Position numbers and translations under genes: made by a program | Assembly: GCF_040676615.1 (NCBI RefSeq) | Contig: NZ_JBFAPI010000005.1 | Span: 450,848 to 514,847, forward strand | DNA from: Asanoa sp040676615 | GTDB lineage: Bacteria; Actinomycetota; Actinomycetes; Mycobacteriales; Micromonosporaceae | DNA length: 64,000 nucleotides | Direction of reading: 5' to 3' | Notes under the pieces: model-generated | The model's input: the letters and a program-made list of their open reading frames with translations, nothing else | Told to the model about the DNA's origin: nothing | Databases searched by the model: none | Shown here: in pieces, positions 34,264-43,073 of the stretch | Numbering within the stretch: the first letter of the stretch is position 1 | Layout of the letters: each line of letters begins with the position of its first letter

Positions 34264-36249
34264 CTAGTCCAGGCTCGCGCACTGGCCGGCGGCCAGCCCA
34301 CGCACCGTGTTCCGGGAACCGACGTTGATCGGCGCCGGGGTGTTGTCGGAGCAGGACAGGATGCCGTTGACCTCGTTGCCGGCGATGACCGGCTCGACGC
34401 CCGGCGTGCGCGCCCCGCTCAGCGATACCGCGCCCCGGATGGTGGAGTCGACGACCGCCAGGCTGCCGGTCGTGCCGCTCACCGAGACCGCGCCGTTGAC
34501 CGTGGTGTCGTAGAGGTGCAGCGCCGAGGCCGAGGCCGACGACAGCCCACCGCTGATCGACGAGTTGATCGACAGCAGCGACGCACCCGGCCGGACCGTG
34601 ATCGCGCCCCGGACGGTGGCGCCGTCGAGGCAGGTCACGCCGTCGACCACCAGGCCGCCGTTGCGGTTGCCGGTGACCGTCGAGGTGCAGGTGCGGGCGA
34701 GTTGGTCGTAACGCGCCCGCGCGGTCGCCAGGCTCGGCGTCCACGTGATCTTCTGCTGGTGCTGCGCGTTGAGGCGCGGCGCCTGCACCTCGCGGGCGGC
34801 CTGGATCTCGGCCGCGCTGAGCTCCCCGCTCGGCTTGAGCCCGAAGGTGTCGAAGCCGCGCGCGATCTCACTGCCGTAGATCTGGCCGTTGTACCAGTAG
34901 GCCGACCAGAAACCGGCGAGCGAGAGGGTGTTGGGGTTGAGCGGACCGCGGTCGAAGAAGGCGATCTCCTTCGGGTGCGCCGAGTCGGTGAAGTCCATCA
35001 GCGACAGGCCGCCCTGGTACCACGCCTGGACCATGATGTCGCGGCCCGGAACGGGAACCAGCGAGCCGTTGTGTGCCACGCAGTTCTCCTGCACCGTCTG
35101 CGGCACCGGCAGCTTGTAGTAGCTGCGGAACTGCATCTTCCCGTCGACGATGTCGAAGATGGCGTCGGCGCCCCACTCGGGCAGGTCGGTGTCGCGGCAC
35201 CGGGCACCGGTGCCACCACCCCACTCGTCGGTGAAGACGACCTTGGTGCCGTCGTTGTTGATCGTCGCCGAGTGCCAGTACGCGAAGTTGGGGTCGGAGA
35301 CCTCGTCGAGCCGCTTCGGGTTGGCCGGGTCGGAGATGTCGATCAGGATGCCGTTGCCCTCGCAGGCGCCGGCCGCCAGCCCGAGGGCCGGGTAGGCGGT
35401 GATGTCGTGGCAGGCGTCGGTGACCGGTGACGGGCTCCAGTTGCTGCCCGACGGGTGCCGCGGCGCCGGCGGCTGGTTCTGCAGGCCGTCGACCGCCCCG
35501 GTGGTCTCGTCGGCGAACAGCCGCGGGTTGTTGACCACGGCCGCCGTCTGGGGAGCGGCGAGCGGAACCTTGATCACGTCGATCCGCCAGCGCGACGGGT
35601 TCTCGCCGGCCGCCGGGTTGTTGTTGCAGCCGGCCAGGCCGTCGTTGCGGACACCGGCCGTGCCGGACACGTACACGTAGACGTTGGACGCGTCCTTGGG
35701 GTCGGTGACCAGCGAGTGCGTGTGCGAACCGCGGCACAGCTGGACGGCCGCCACCTGCTGGGGGCTGGCCACGTTGCTGATGTCGAAGACGCGGACGCCC
35801 TGGAAGCGCTGGCCGACGGTCGCGTCGGTGCCGCAGTCGACCCGGCCCCGGGTCTCCTCGACCGACATGAACAGCAGGTTGCCGTAAACCGAGACGTCGC
35901 CCTGCCCGCCGGGGCAGATCACGTTGGTCACGATCGACGGCGACGACGGGTTCGACACGTCGAAGACGGTGAAGCCGTTGTAGCCGCCCATGAACGCGTG
36001 CGTGCCGCTGAACGCCATGTCGGAGGCGACGTAGGAGAAGTTCGACGGGTTGGCCGGGTCGAAGGCGCCGGCCGGCTTGTCGACGTGGGCGAGGTGCTCG
36101 ATGTTGCTCGCCGCCTCTTGGGCGTCGAGCCAGCCGCCGCCGAGACCGATCCGTGGATCCGGGTCGGCGGCGGCGACGCCCGGCAGCAACGCCAGGGCGA
36201 GCAGGGCCGCCGCGGTGACGGCGAAACCCTTTCTGAGGGAAGGAGCCAT
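34264..36249 (-). CDS. secreted LVIVD-repeat protein with beta-roll tail
   Basis: 661 residues. Signal peptide (GFAVTAAALLALALLPGVAAA), then an LVIVD-type beta-propeller to about residue 460, with repeated FDVSNPSSP, VFDISNVASP and IDISDPANP motifs. After a linker, the last 130 residues form short repeats (GATVRGAITV, TTVNGAVSVSG, STIRGAVSLSG) like a polymer-forming beta-helix. Several Cys pairs in the propeller suggest disulfides. Surface or secreted; no enzymatic motif is recognised. The ATG at 36249 has GAGAGG upstream. Confidence 0.85.
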   Translation of the reverse strand: MAPSLRKGFAVTAAALLALALLPGVAAADPDPRIGLGGGWLDAQEAASNIEHLAHVDKPAGAFDPANPSNFSYVASDMAFSGTHAFMGGYNGFTVFDVSNPSSPSIVTNVICPGGQGDVSVYGNLLFMSVEETRGRVDCGTDATVGQRFQGVRVFDISNVASPQQVAAVQLCRGSHTHSLVTDPKDASNVYVYVSGTAGVRNDGLAGCNNNPAAGENPSRWRIDVIKVPLAAPQTAAVVNNPRLFADETTGAVDGLQNQPPAPRHPSGSNWSPSPVTDACHDITAYPALGLAAGACEGNGILIDISDPANPKRLDEVSDPNFAYWHSATINNDGTKVVFTDEWGGGTGARCRDTDLPEWGADAIFDIVDGKMQFRSYYKLPVPQTVQENCVAHNGSLVPVPGRDIMVQAWYQGGLSLMDFTDSAHPKEIAFFDRGPLNPNTLSLAGFWSAYWYNGQIYGSEIARGFDTFGLKPSGELSAAEIQAAREVQAPRLNAQHQQKITWTPSLATARARYDQLARTCTSTVTGNRNGGLVVDGVTCLDGATVRGAITVRPGASLLSINSSISGGLSSASASALHLYDTTVNGAVSVSGTTGSLAVVDSTIRGAVSLSGARTPGVEPVIAGNEVNGILSCSDNTPAPINVGSRNTVRGLAAGQCASLD

Positions 36250-36510
36250 GCGGAGCCTCTCGGGGCAGGGGGACCCAACAGTCGCGGTCGCGGTAACGAC
36301 CGCCTCGCTCGGTGACACGTTATATCGAACAGTGGGCATTCGATAATGCCTACGGGGTAACTTCCTCGGCTTTTGGCACACGTACGCCAGCCGGCACGCC
36401 CGACTGTCCGTACAACCGCCAACGATTCGGCCGCTGCGGGCACGCGCATGATCGGGCAACCGGCCACATGGGACAGCCGGCCCACCGGGTACCGCGCCGA
36501 AAAGCGTTCT

Positions 36511-36539
36511 TTGACATGGTCGCGGCGGTGTTATTGGAT
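36511..36539 (+). promoter_or_regulatory. candidate promoter of the Lrp gene
   Basis: A perfect TTGACA (36511-36516), a 17-base spacer and a weak TTGGAT (36534-36539), six bases before GTG 36546. This predicts a leaderless transcript starting at the GTG. The rest of the 36250-36510 gap shows no gene. Confidence 0.45.
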
Positions 36540-36545
36540 TCCGGC

Positions 36546-37094
36546 GTGACGGAAGACGCGCGGAAAAAGCGCAGCCCGCTGGCGGCGATCGCCGATGTCG
36601 TGAGCACGCCGGTCGCGCCGGCCACGCTCGACGCCGTCGACCTTCGCCTGCTGGAGTTGCTCGTTCAGGATGCCCGCACGAGCCAGCGGGGTCTGGCCCG
36701 TGAGCTGCAGATGTCGCCGCCGGCGGTGGGTGACCGGATCGCGCGCCTCGAACGGCTGGGCGTGATCCGCGGCTACCGCGCCGATATCGACTGGGCCGCG
36801 CTCGGCTTTCCGATGCAGGTTTTCCTCTCCGTCATCGCGGCCACCGACCAGGCCGCGATAATTCGCGCTCTGCACGCCATTCCCGAGGTCGAGGAAGTCA
36901 GCGTGGTTACCGGCTCGATCGACCTGCTGGCCCGGCTGCGGGTGCGCGACCAGGCCCACCTGCGCGCGATCCTGCTCGAGGGGATCTGGCAGATCCCCGG
37001 CGTCTCCCGCACCGAGACCCTGCTCAGCCTGGCCGAGACCCCGCGCAAGGAGTTCGTCCACGGCCTGATCGCCGAACTGCGCGACAACCCTTAG
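36546..37094 (+). CDS. Lrp/AsnC-family transcriptional regulator
   Basis: 182 residues. A 30-residue lead is followed by an AsnC helix-turn-helix (LDAVDLRLLELLVQDARTSQ, MSPPAVGDRIARLERLGVI) and a RAM ligand-binding domain (about 95-170: MQVFLSVIAATDQ, EVEEVSVVTGSIDLLARL). GTG 36546 is chosen over ATG 36516 because the promoter-like elements overlap the latter. It converges on the SDR-cupin-aminotransferase operon (4-bp overlap of 3' ends); an amino-acid-responsive regulator next to an aminotransferase is a plausible pair. Confidence 0.9.
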   Translation: MTEDARKKRSPLAAIADVVSTPVAPATLDAVDLRLLELLVQDARTSQRGLARELQMSPPAVGDRIARLERLGVIRGYRADIDWAALGFPMQVFLSVIAATDQAAIIRALHAIPEVEEVSVVTGSIDLLARLRVRDQAHLRAILLEGIWQIPGVSRTETLLSLAETPRKEFVHGLIAELRDNP

Positions 37095-37864
37095 GAATAC
37101 TTGCCCATCCCGCCCGCGACGTCGATCGAGGCGCCGGTGATGTAGCTGGCGCGGTCGCTGGCCAGGAACGCGACCAGGCCGGAGACCTCGTCGACCGCGC
37201 CGAACCGGCCCAGCGGCACCTCTTCGGCGGCCAGTTTCGCGAAGAACTCGTCGGGGGTCAGGTCCGGCGCCCGGCGGGCCCGGATGTTCTCCCACTGCGG
37301 CGTGACCACGAAGCCGATGTTGACGCTGTTGACCAGGATCCGCTCGGGGCCGTACTGCTGGGCCAGGACCTTGGTCAGGTTGTGGCACGCGGCCCGGTTG
37401 ACCGAGGTGGCGAAGAACGCCGGGTCGGGGTAGCGGGCGTACACCGCGTTGATGTTGATCACCCGGGGTGCGGCGCTGCGCCGCAGGTGTGGCAGGGCGG
37501 CGCGGGTGCAGCGGATCTGGGAGAAGAGCTTGACGTCGAGGTCGCGTTTCCAGTCGTCGTCGGTCAGGTCTTCGAAGCCGCCCGGGTGCGCCCCGCCGGC
37601 GTTGTTGACCAGGATGTCGATCCCGCCGCGCTCGCCCGCCGCGGCGGCGACCAGCGCCTCGACCGCGGCCGGGTCGGTGACGTCGCAGGCGTGGCCGGAC
37701 ACCGGGCCGCCGAGGGATGTGGCCGCGGCGGCCACCTCGTCGGCGGTGCGGGCGCAGATGGTCACCGACGCGCCCTCGGCCAGCAGCTCCGCGGCGATGC
37801 CGTAGCCGATGCCCTTGCTGCCGCCGGTGACCAGCGCGTGCCGGCCGGAAAGGCCCAGCTTCAC
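37091..37864 (-). CDS. atypical short-chain dehydrogenase/reductase
   Basis: 257 residues with an intact Rossmann start (ALVTGGSKGIGYGIAAELLA), NNAG (LVNNAGGAHPGG) and the SDR C-terminus (SYITGASIDVAGGMG). The usual catalytic Ser and Tyr-x-x-x-Lys are replaced: the region reads PDPAFFATSVNRAACHNLTK, with Thr and Arg at the Tyr and Lys positions. It may be a subfamily with another mechanism or a non-redox role. The GTG at 37864 overlaps the cupin stop by 4 bp; third gene of the operon. Confidence 0.88.
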   Translation of the reverse strand: MKLGLSGRHALVTGGSKGIGYGIAAELLAEGASVTICARTADEVAAAATSLGGPVSGHACDVTDPAAVEALVAAAAGERGGIDILVNNAGGAHPGGFEDLTDDDWKRDLDVKLFSQIRCTRAALPHLRRSAAPRVININAVYARYPDPAFFATSVNRAACHNLTKVLAQQYGPERILVNSVNIGFVVTPQWENIRARRAPDLTPDEFFAKLAAEEVPLGRFGAVDEVSGLVAFLASDRASYITGASIDVAGGMGKYS

Positions 37865-38274
37865 GCGTCGCCCTTTTCGGCGGCGGCGCGAGCCTGGTCG
37901 AGCAGCGTCGCCCGGGGCGGCGTGAAGAAGTCGACCTCGAGACACGGTGTGCCGGTGGTGCGGGCGCCGTGCGGCACCCACGGCGGGATCACCGCGACGT
38001 CGCCGGCGGTGAGCACCCGGACCTCGCCGTCGATCTCGAACTCGATCTCGCCCTCCAGGACGAGCACGACCTGCTCCTCCTCGTGGCTGTGCCGGGGCGC
38101 CTCGGCGTGCGCGTCGAAGGTGACGAAGTTGAGCAGGCTCTTCTCGCCCAGCACGGGCTGGAAGTTCAGGCCCGGCAGGATCTCGTGTGGGTCGATCTTC
38201 GTGCGGTCGACGAACCGGCCGGGCGTGGTGGGTGTACCGCCGGCGCTTCCGAAATGCGATTCCGCGGTGCTCAT
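37861..38274 (-). CDS. cupin-domain protein
   Basis: 137 residues, a single cupin barrel. Motif 1 reads HAEAPRHSHEEEQVVLVLEGE (metal ligands His, His, Glu) and motif 2 reads AGDVAVIPPWVPHGARTTG. It could be a small dioxygenase, isomerase or binding protein. ATG at 38274 with AGGAGG six bases upstream. Middle gene of the aminotransferase-cupin-SDR operon. Confidence 0.88.
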   Translation of the reverse strand: MSTAESHFGSAGGTPTTPGRFVDRTKIDPHEILPGLNFQPVLGEKSLLNFVTFDAHAEAPRHSHEEEQVVLVLEGEIEFEIDGEVRVLTAGDVAVIPPWVPHGARTTGTPCLEVDFFTPPRATLLDQARAAAEKGDA

Positions 38275-38285
38275 GGAGATCCTCC

Positions 38286-39461
38286 TCAGGACGACAACAA
38301 CGCGCCGAGCCGCCGGGTGCCTTCGGCGATCTCGTCGGGCGTGGTGGCGCTGAACGCCAGCCGCAGCTTGTGGTGGGTGTCGCGGCGGGCGTGGAACGGT
38401 GCGCCGGGCACGAAGGCGACGCCGAGCTCGCGGGCCCGGGGAAGCAGGGCCGCGGTGTCGAGGGTCGGCGGCCCGCTGACCCAGGTGAAGAAGCCGCCGC
38501 GGGGGGTGGTCCAGGAGAACCCCGGCGGCAGGTGCGCGGTCAGGCCGGCCTCCATCGCGGCCCACCGCCGGGCGTAGGTGCGGCGGGCGAGCGCGACCTG
38601 GCCGTCGAGGCGGCCGTCGCGCAGGAACGACTCGGCCAGCCACTGCCCGAACCCGCCGGCGCACTGGTCGGAGTTCTGCTTGGCCCGCACCAGGTGCGGG
38701 ATCAGCGCCGGCGGCCCGGCCGCCCAGCCGAGCCGTACGCCGGGAAAGAGGATCTTGGAAAAGGTGCCGATCTGCACGACCACGTCGGGTGCCAGCGACC
38801 AGAGCGACGGCCGCTGCTCGCCGGTGAAGCCCAACTCGCGGTAGGCCACGTCTTCGACCACCAGTAGGCCGTGCCGGCGGGCCAGCGCGACCAGTTCGTG
38901 CCGGCGCTGCGTCGACAGCCAGGCGCCGGTCGGGTTCTGGAAGTCCGGGATCACGTAGAGCAGCTTCGGCGCCGGCCCGGTGGCCAGCGCCGCGGCCAGC
39001 GCGGCCGGGTCGAGGCCGTCGTCGTCGGCGGCGACCGCGTCGATCCGCGCTTCGAAGCCGCTGAACGCGGTGATCGCGCCCAGGTAGGTCGGCGACTCGA
39101 CCAGCACGCGGTCGCCGGGGTCGAGCAACGTGCGGCAGATCAGTTGGAGCGCCTCGATGCCGCCGCTGGTCACCATCAGCGCGTCCGGTGCCGTGCCCTG
39201 TGACGACTTGATCCAGGACGCCAGCAGGGTACGGAACGACGCGAGCCCTTCGGTCGGCGTGTACTGCAGTGCCACCGGGGCCGCGTTGCCGAGTTCACCG
39301 ACGGCGAGGTCGCGGACGTAGCCGGCCGGGAAGATCTCCGGTGCCGGGAAGCCACCCGAGAAGGTGATCAGGCCGGGCGTGTTGACCAGTGAGAGGATCG
39401 CGCTCAGCTCGTCGCCGCTGCCGGCGGCCCGGCGGGCCAGGCGTAGGTCGAGATCGGTCAC
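38286..39461 (-). CDS. PLP-dependent aminotransferase, class I
   Basis: 391-residue fold-type I aminotransferase of the 2-aminoadipate/multi-substrate (LysN-like) group. FSGGFPAPEIFP starts the domain; VTSGGIEALQLICR, PDFQNPTGAWLS and the PLP lysine in GTFSKILFPGVRLGW are all present, with the C-terminal Arg in HKLRLAFS. GTG 39461 has GGAGG five bases upstream; longer frames upstream lack such a site. First gene of the operon; divergent from the royal-jelly-type gene. Confidence 0.92.
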   Translation of the reverse strand: MTDLDLRLARRAAGSGDELSAILSLVNTPGLITFSGGFPAPEIFPAGYVRDLAVGELGNAAPVALQYTPTEGLASFRTLLASWIKSSQGTAPDALMVTSGGIEALQLICRTLLDPGDRVLVESPTYLGAITAFSGFEARIDAVAADDDGLDPAALAAALATGPAPKLLYVIPDFQNPTGAWLSTQRRHELVALARRHGLLVVEDVAYRELGFTGEQRPSLWSLAPDVVVQIGTFSKILFPGVRLGWAAGPPALIPHLVRAKQNSDQCAGGFGQWLAESFLRDGRLDGQVALARRTYARRWAAMEAGLTAHLPPGFSWTTPRGGFFTWVSGPPTLDTAALLPRARELGVAFVPGAPFHARRDTHHKLRLAFSATTPDEIAEGTRRLGALLSS

Positions 39462-39597
39462 GGCGGCCTCCGGGAGAAGCAAGCGTTCGGTCGGTGACCG
39501 TAACATCGGGTCAACCGAAAGACCAAGAGCCAAAACTGCCTTACAAATCATCTGCGAAAAACGCTGGTTATCGCCTCGCGTCAACGGGTAGGCGAGG

Positions 39598-40698
39598 GTG
39601 ATGGCCAGCACCGATCAGCCCACCGGCAACCTCGAACTGGTTGCCACCATCGAGCCGCCGATGCCGACCGGTGTCACTGTCTCGCACACCGGACGCATCT
39701 TCGTCAACCATCCACTCTGGGGCGACGACGTCACGGCCACCGTGGCCGAGTTGCGCGACGGCGCCCGGGTGCCGTTCCCGGACGCGGCCTGGAACCGGCC
39801 CGACGCCGACGACGACCGGCACGCCTTCGTCTCGGTGCAGTGCGTGGTCGTCGACCCGCTCGACCGGCTCTGGGTGGTCGACACCGGCTCACCGTTCCTG
39901 CGGCCGACCAGACACGGCGGGCCGAAGCTGGTCCGGATCGACCTCGACACCGACGCGGTCGCGCAGGTGATCACCTTCCCGACCGACGTGGCGTTGCCGT
40001 CGACCTACCTCAACGACGTCCGCTTCGACCTGCGTCGCGGCGACCAGGGGATGGCGTTCGTGACCGACTCGGCCAACCACGGTCCCAACGGCATCATCGT
40101 GGTCGACCTGGCCACCGGCGAGTCGTGGCGCCGGCTGCACGACCACCCCTCGACCAAGGCGCCGTCGCTGCACGCCGGCCGGCCGGTGGTCGAGGGTCGC
40201 TACTTCATGAGCCGGCCCGGCGACGCGGCACCGGCGCCGGTGACCTTCGGCAGCGACGGGATCGCCATCTCCGCCGACGGCAGCCGGCTGTTCTACTGCC
40301 CCCTGATGTCCCGGCGGTTCTACAGCGTCTCGGTCGACGCGCTCTGCGACCGCTCGCTGGACGCCGCCGCCGTCGCCGCCACCGTCGTCGACGAGGGCGA
40401 CAAGGGCAGCTGCGCCGACGGCCTGGAGACCGACGACGCCGACCGCCTCTACATCACCGCGTACGAGCAGAACGCCATCTTCCGGCGCACGGCCGGCGGT
40501 GAGTTCGAGACGCTCGTGCACGACCCGCGGCTGCTCTGGCCGGACACCCTCTCGGTGGCCACCGACGGCCACGTCTACGTGACCGCCAACCAACTGCACC
40601 GCGCACCCCCGTACAACGACGGAAAGGACCTGCGCCAACCGCCGTACGCGCTGTTCCGGGTCGCGATCGACGCCGGCCCGGTGCTATTGCGCCCGTAG
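39598..40698 (+). CDS. major royal jelly/yellow-family protein
   Basis: 366 residues, a six-bladed propeller of the MRJP/yellow type related to SMP-30-like lactonases. Typical features: VATIEPPMPTGVTVSHTGRIFV, a central CVVVDPLDRLWVVDTGSPFL and the later SPLMSRRFYSV-like segment (CPLMSRRFYSVSVDAL) and DGLETDDADRLYITAYEQNAI. No signal peptide. GTG 39598 or ATG 39601 after GGCGAGG. Its enzymatic role is unknown; divergent from the aminotransferase operon. Its 3' end overlaps the hydrolase gene by 15 bp. Confidence 0.87.
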   Translation: MMASTDQPTGNLELVATIEPPMPTGVTVSHTGRIFVNHPLWGDDVTATVAELRDGARVPFPDAAWNRPDADDDRHAFVSVQCVVVDPLDRLWVVDTGSPFLRPTRHGGPKLVRIDLDTDAVAQVITFPTDVALPSTYLNDVRFDLRRGDQGMAFVTDSANHGPNGIIVVDLATGESWRRLHDHPSTKAPSLHAGRPVVEGRYFMSRPGDAAPAPVTFGSDGIAISADGSRLFYCPLMSRRFYSVSVDALCDRSLDAAAVAATVVDEGDKGSCADGLETDDADRLYITAYEQNAIFRRTAGGEFETLVHDPRLLWPDTLSVATDGHVYVTANQLHRAPPYNDGKDLRQPPYALFRVAIDAGPVLLRP

Positions 40699-41517
40699 CA
40701 GCCCGTCGAGCCGCGCGGCGAAGGCCGGCACCTGCTGGCCGAAACCGCCGTGGTCGCCGGGCACCGACGCGGCCGCCGTGCCGAGACGCTCACCGAGCGC
40801 TAACGCCGCCCGGTGCGGCGGCTGCCCCACCGACGCCTCGCCGGCCGCCGGCACGATGTCGACGCCGCGCAGCGCCGCGTAGTCGGGGACGTAGCGGCTG
40901 AACGGTGGGACCTCGTACCCGATGAAGAACCCGAAGTTGTGCTCCAGGCGGCCGAACATGGCCAGCGTCTCCGGGTCGGGCGTCTCGGCGGGGCCGCCGC
41001 CCGGCGCGCGCTCCTGCGCGTCGTCGGCCGGGCCCATGTCGAGGCCGCGTTGCAGCACCGCGTTGGCCGCCGCCGGTCCTTCGGCGGCGAACGTCTTCTC
41101 CACCTCGTCGACCATCGCCATCAGCGTGTCGCGCTCGGGGAGCAGGTCGAACAGCGGCGGCTCGTGCGCGACCAGCCGGCGCACCTTGCCGGGGTAGCGC
41201 GCGGCCAGGTCGAGGCCGATGATCGCGCCGGAGCTGTTGCCGAACACGTACGCCGGCCCGTCGCCGGCCAGGTCGAGCAGCGCGGCCGCGTCGTCGGCGT
41301 GCTCGGGCAGCGACTGCGCCGCGTCGGGGCCGTCGAGCGGACTGCGGGAGTTGCCGCGCCGGTCGTAGGTGTGCACCGTGTAGCGGTCGGCCAGCGCCCG
41401 GGCCAGCCCCGCATAGCCGGCCGCGTCATAGACCCCGCCGCAGATCAGCAGCAACGTCGGGCCGGTGCCGCGAACCTCGTGGTAGATCGTGGCACCGGGA
41501 ACCTTGAGCGTCGTCAT
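40684..41517 (-). CDS. alpha/beta hydrolase
   Basis: 277 residues with the alpha/beta-hydrolase plan: TLLLICGGVYDAAGY (oxyanion-hole region), YDRRGNSRSP, the nucleophile elbow GNSSGA with catalytic Ser near residue 105, and a C-terminal His in PGDHGGF. Substrate not predictable. The ATG at 41517 has GAGGAAG close upstream. Confidence 0.9.
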   Translation of the reverse strand: MTTLKVPGATIYHEVRGTGPTLLLICGGVYDAAGYAGLARALADRYTVHTYDRRGNSRSPLDGPDAAQSLPEHADDAAALLDLAGDGPAYVFGNSSGAIIGLDLAARYPGKVRRLVAHEPPLFDLLPERDTLMAMVDEVEKTFAAEGPAAANAVLQRGLDMGPADDAQERAPGGGPAETPDPETLAMFGRLEHNFGFFIGYEVPPFSRYVPDYAALRGVDIVPAAGEASVGQPPHRAALALGERLGTAAASVPGDHGGFGQQVPAFAARLDGLLRAQ

Positions 41518-41578
41518 GTCTTCCTCCATCGGGTGACTTCACCCGGGACGTCGGAACCGACCACGCCGCTTCGACAGG

Positions 41579-41929
41579 TCAGCCCTCGGAGCCGCCAATA
41601 ATCTCGCGGACCTCCATCGCGCCCCAGCGGGCGTCCGGCCACCGCGCGGCGATCTCGACGGCCCGCTCGGGCGTCGCGACGTCCACCGCGATGTAGCCGG
41701 CGAACTGCTCTTTCGCCTCCACGAACGGCCCGTCAGTCGTCGACACGACACCACCGCGCAGGCGTACGGTCTTGGCCTGCGCGGCCAGTCCCTCGCCCCG
41801 GATCAGCTCGCCGGAGGCCGTCAGCTCGGCCATGATCGTGTCGACCTCGGCGAACAGGCCGGTGCGCTCCTGCTCGGACATGGCGTCGATCGCGGCGGGG
41901 TTGTTGTAGATCAGCAGCATGTATTTCAC
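41579..41929 (-). CDS. YCII-related domain protein
   Basis: 116 residues of the YCII/DGPF family: KYMLLIYNNPAAIDAMSEQE at the start and the signature VVSTTDGPFVEAKEQFAGY in the middle. These dimeric ferredoxin-like proteins often accompany SigG-type sigma factors or act in catabolism, but none is adjacent. GTG 41929; ATG 41920 is an alternative. Confidence 0.88.
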   Translation of the reverse strand: MKYMLLIYNNPAAIDAMSEQERTGLFAEVDTIMAELTASGELIRGEGLAAQAKTVRLRGGVVSTTDGPFVEAKEQFAGYIAVDVATPERAVEIAARWPDARWGAMEVREIIGGSEG

Positions 41930-41970
41930 GGCCGCCAACCTTAGCGCCCGGGAGAGCATGACGAGGCCCG

Positions 41971-43008
41971 TTAGCCGGGCTTGCGGGCGATCAGAACGTC
42001 GCGGCGGATCGCCTGGTCGACGCGGTGGGCGAGGCGGCGGTGCGGTGCCGAGTCCAGCACCTCCAGGCCGGCGCCGGCCAGCACCTCCGCCGCGGCGTCG
42101 CGGTCGGCCACGTGGGTGTTCCACGACAGGCCGAGCGCGCCGCCCCGGCGCAGCGCGCCGGCCCAGACCGGCGCCGCCGCCCGCAGCAACTCGATCGGGC
42201 TGCGGGTCAGGCCCGTCTCCTGGGTGCGGCTGCCGTGCTGCACGCCGTAGGGTGCGTCGGCCACGACCAGGTCGACCGAGCCGGCCTTCCAGAACTCCAG
42301 CGTGCGGGTCGTGTCGGAGTTGACCATGTCGATCCGCTGGGTGTCGCCGGCCCGGTAGTCGGCCTTGTCGGCGGCCAGGGTGATCTGCAACCGCCGGCCC
42401 ACCACCTTGTGGTTGCGCCGCACCGGCCCCTGCTCGGTCCGGTGCTTGATCCGCTTCTCCTTGAGCCAGCGCTGGATGAACGTGCTGTAGGCCTCGTAGT
42501 CCTTCTGGTCGCGGTCGACACCCAGCGCGTCGAAGCCGTACATCATCGCCTGGTTCAGGGTCGTGCCCCGGCCGGCCAGGGGGTCGAGCACGCTGAACCG
42601 CCGGTCGAGCATCCGGTCGGCGAACGCCGAGCCCATCAGGGTCGCGTTCAGCAGCAGCTTGGTGAACTGCTCGTTGGTCTTCCCGGAGTACTTCGGGATG
42701 GTGATCAGGTCGTCGTCGAAGCGGTCGAGCGGCCGCAGCGGCATCGGGCGCAGCAACCCGCCGTTCTCGACGGCGAAGAGCGCGTAGATCGACGACAGGT
42801 TGGCCAGGAACCCGACCGCCCGCTCGTCGAGGGCGGCCGAGTCGAACGTCACGTAGGGCACGCCGCCGATCCGCTCGGTGGCGACGTCGGTGAGCTCGTC
42901 GCCGAGCACCGCCGCACCGAAGATCTCCAGCTCGGCGGCGGTCAGTTCGACGGAGGACTCGGCGTAGACCCGGTTGGCCGAGGGCAGGATCAGCATCGCG
43001 TAGCGCAT
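41971..43008 (-). CDS. TRM11-like SAM-dependent methyltransferase
   Basis: 345 residues, a class I methyltransferase of the TRM11/THUMP-linked group. VLDPLAGRGTTLNQAMMYGFDALGVD is the SAM-binding motif I region and VVADAPYGVQHG replaces the usual DPPYG catalytic motif. The N-terminal 110 residues lack a clear THUMP domain. Probably modifies RNA (guanosine-N2 type) or another nucleic acid base. ATG start. Confidence 0.85.
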   Translation of the reverse strand: MRYAMLILPSANRVYAESSVELTAAELEIFGAAVLGDELTDVATERIGGVPYVTFDSAALDERAVGFLANLSSIYALFAVENGGLLRPMPLRPLDRFDDDLITIPKYSGKTNEQFTKLLLNATLMGSAFADRMLDRRFSVLDPLAGRGTTLNQAMMYGFDALGVDRDQKDYEAYSTFIQRWLKEKRIKHRTEQGPVRRNHKVVGRRLQITLAADKADYRAGDTQRIDMVNSDTTRTLEFWKAGSVDLVVADAPYGVQHGSRTQETGLTRSPIELLRAAAPVWAGALRRGGALGLSWNTHVADRDAAAEVLAGAGLEVLDSAPHRRLAHRVDQAIRRDVLIARKPG

Positions 43009-43073
43009 GGTCCGCCGATTCTAGGTGGCCTACCGGAGTGCGCCGGCAGCGGTCGGGATGATAGGTACGACGA

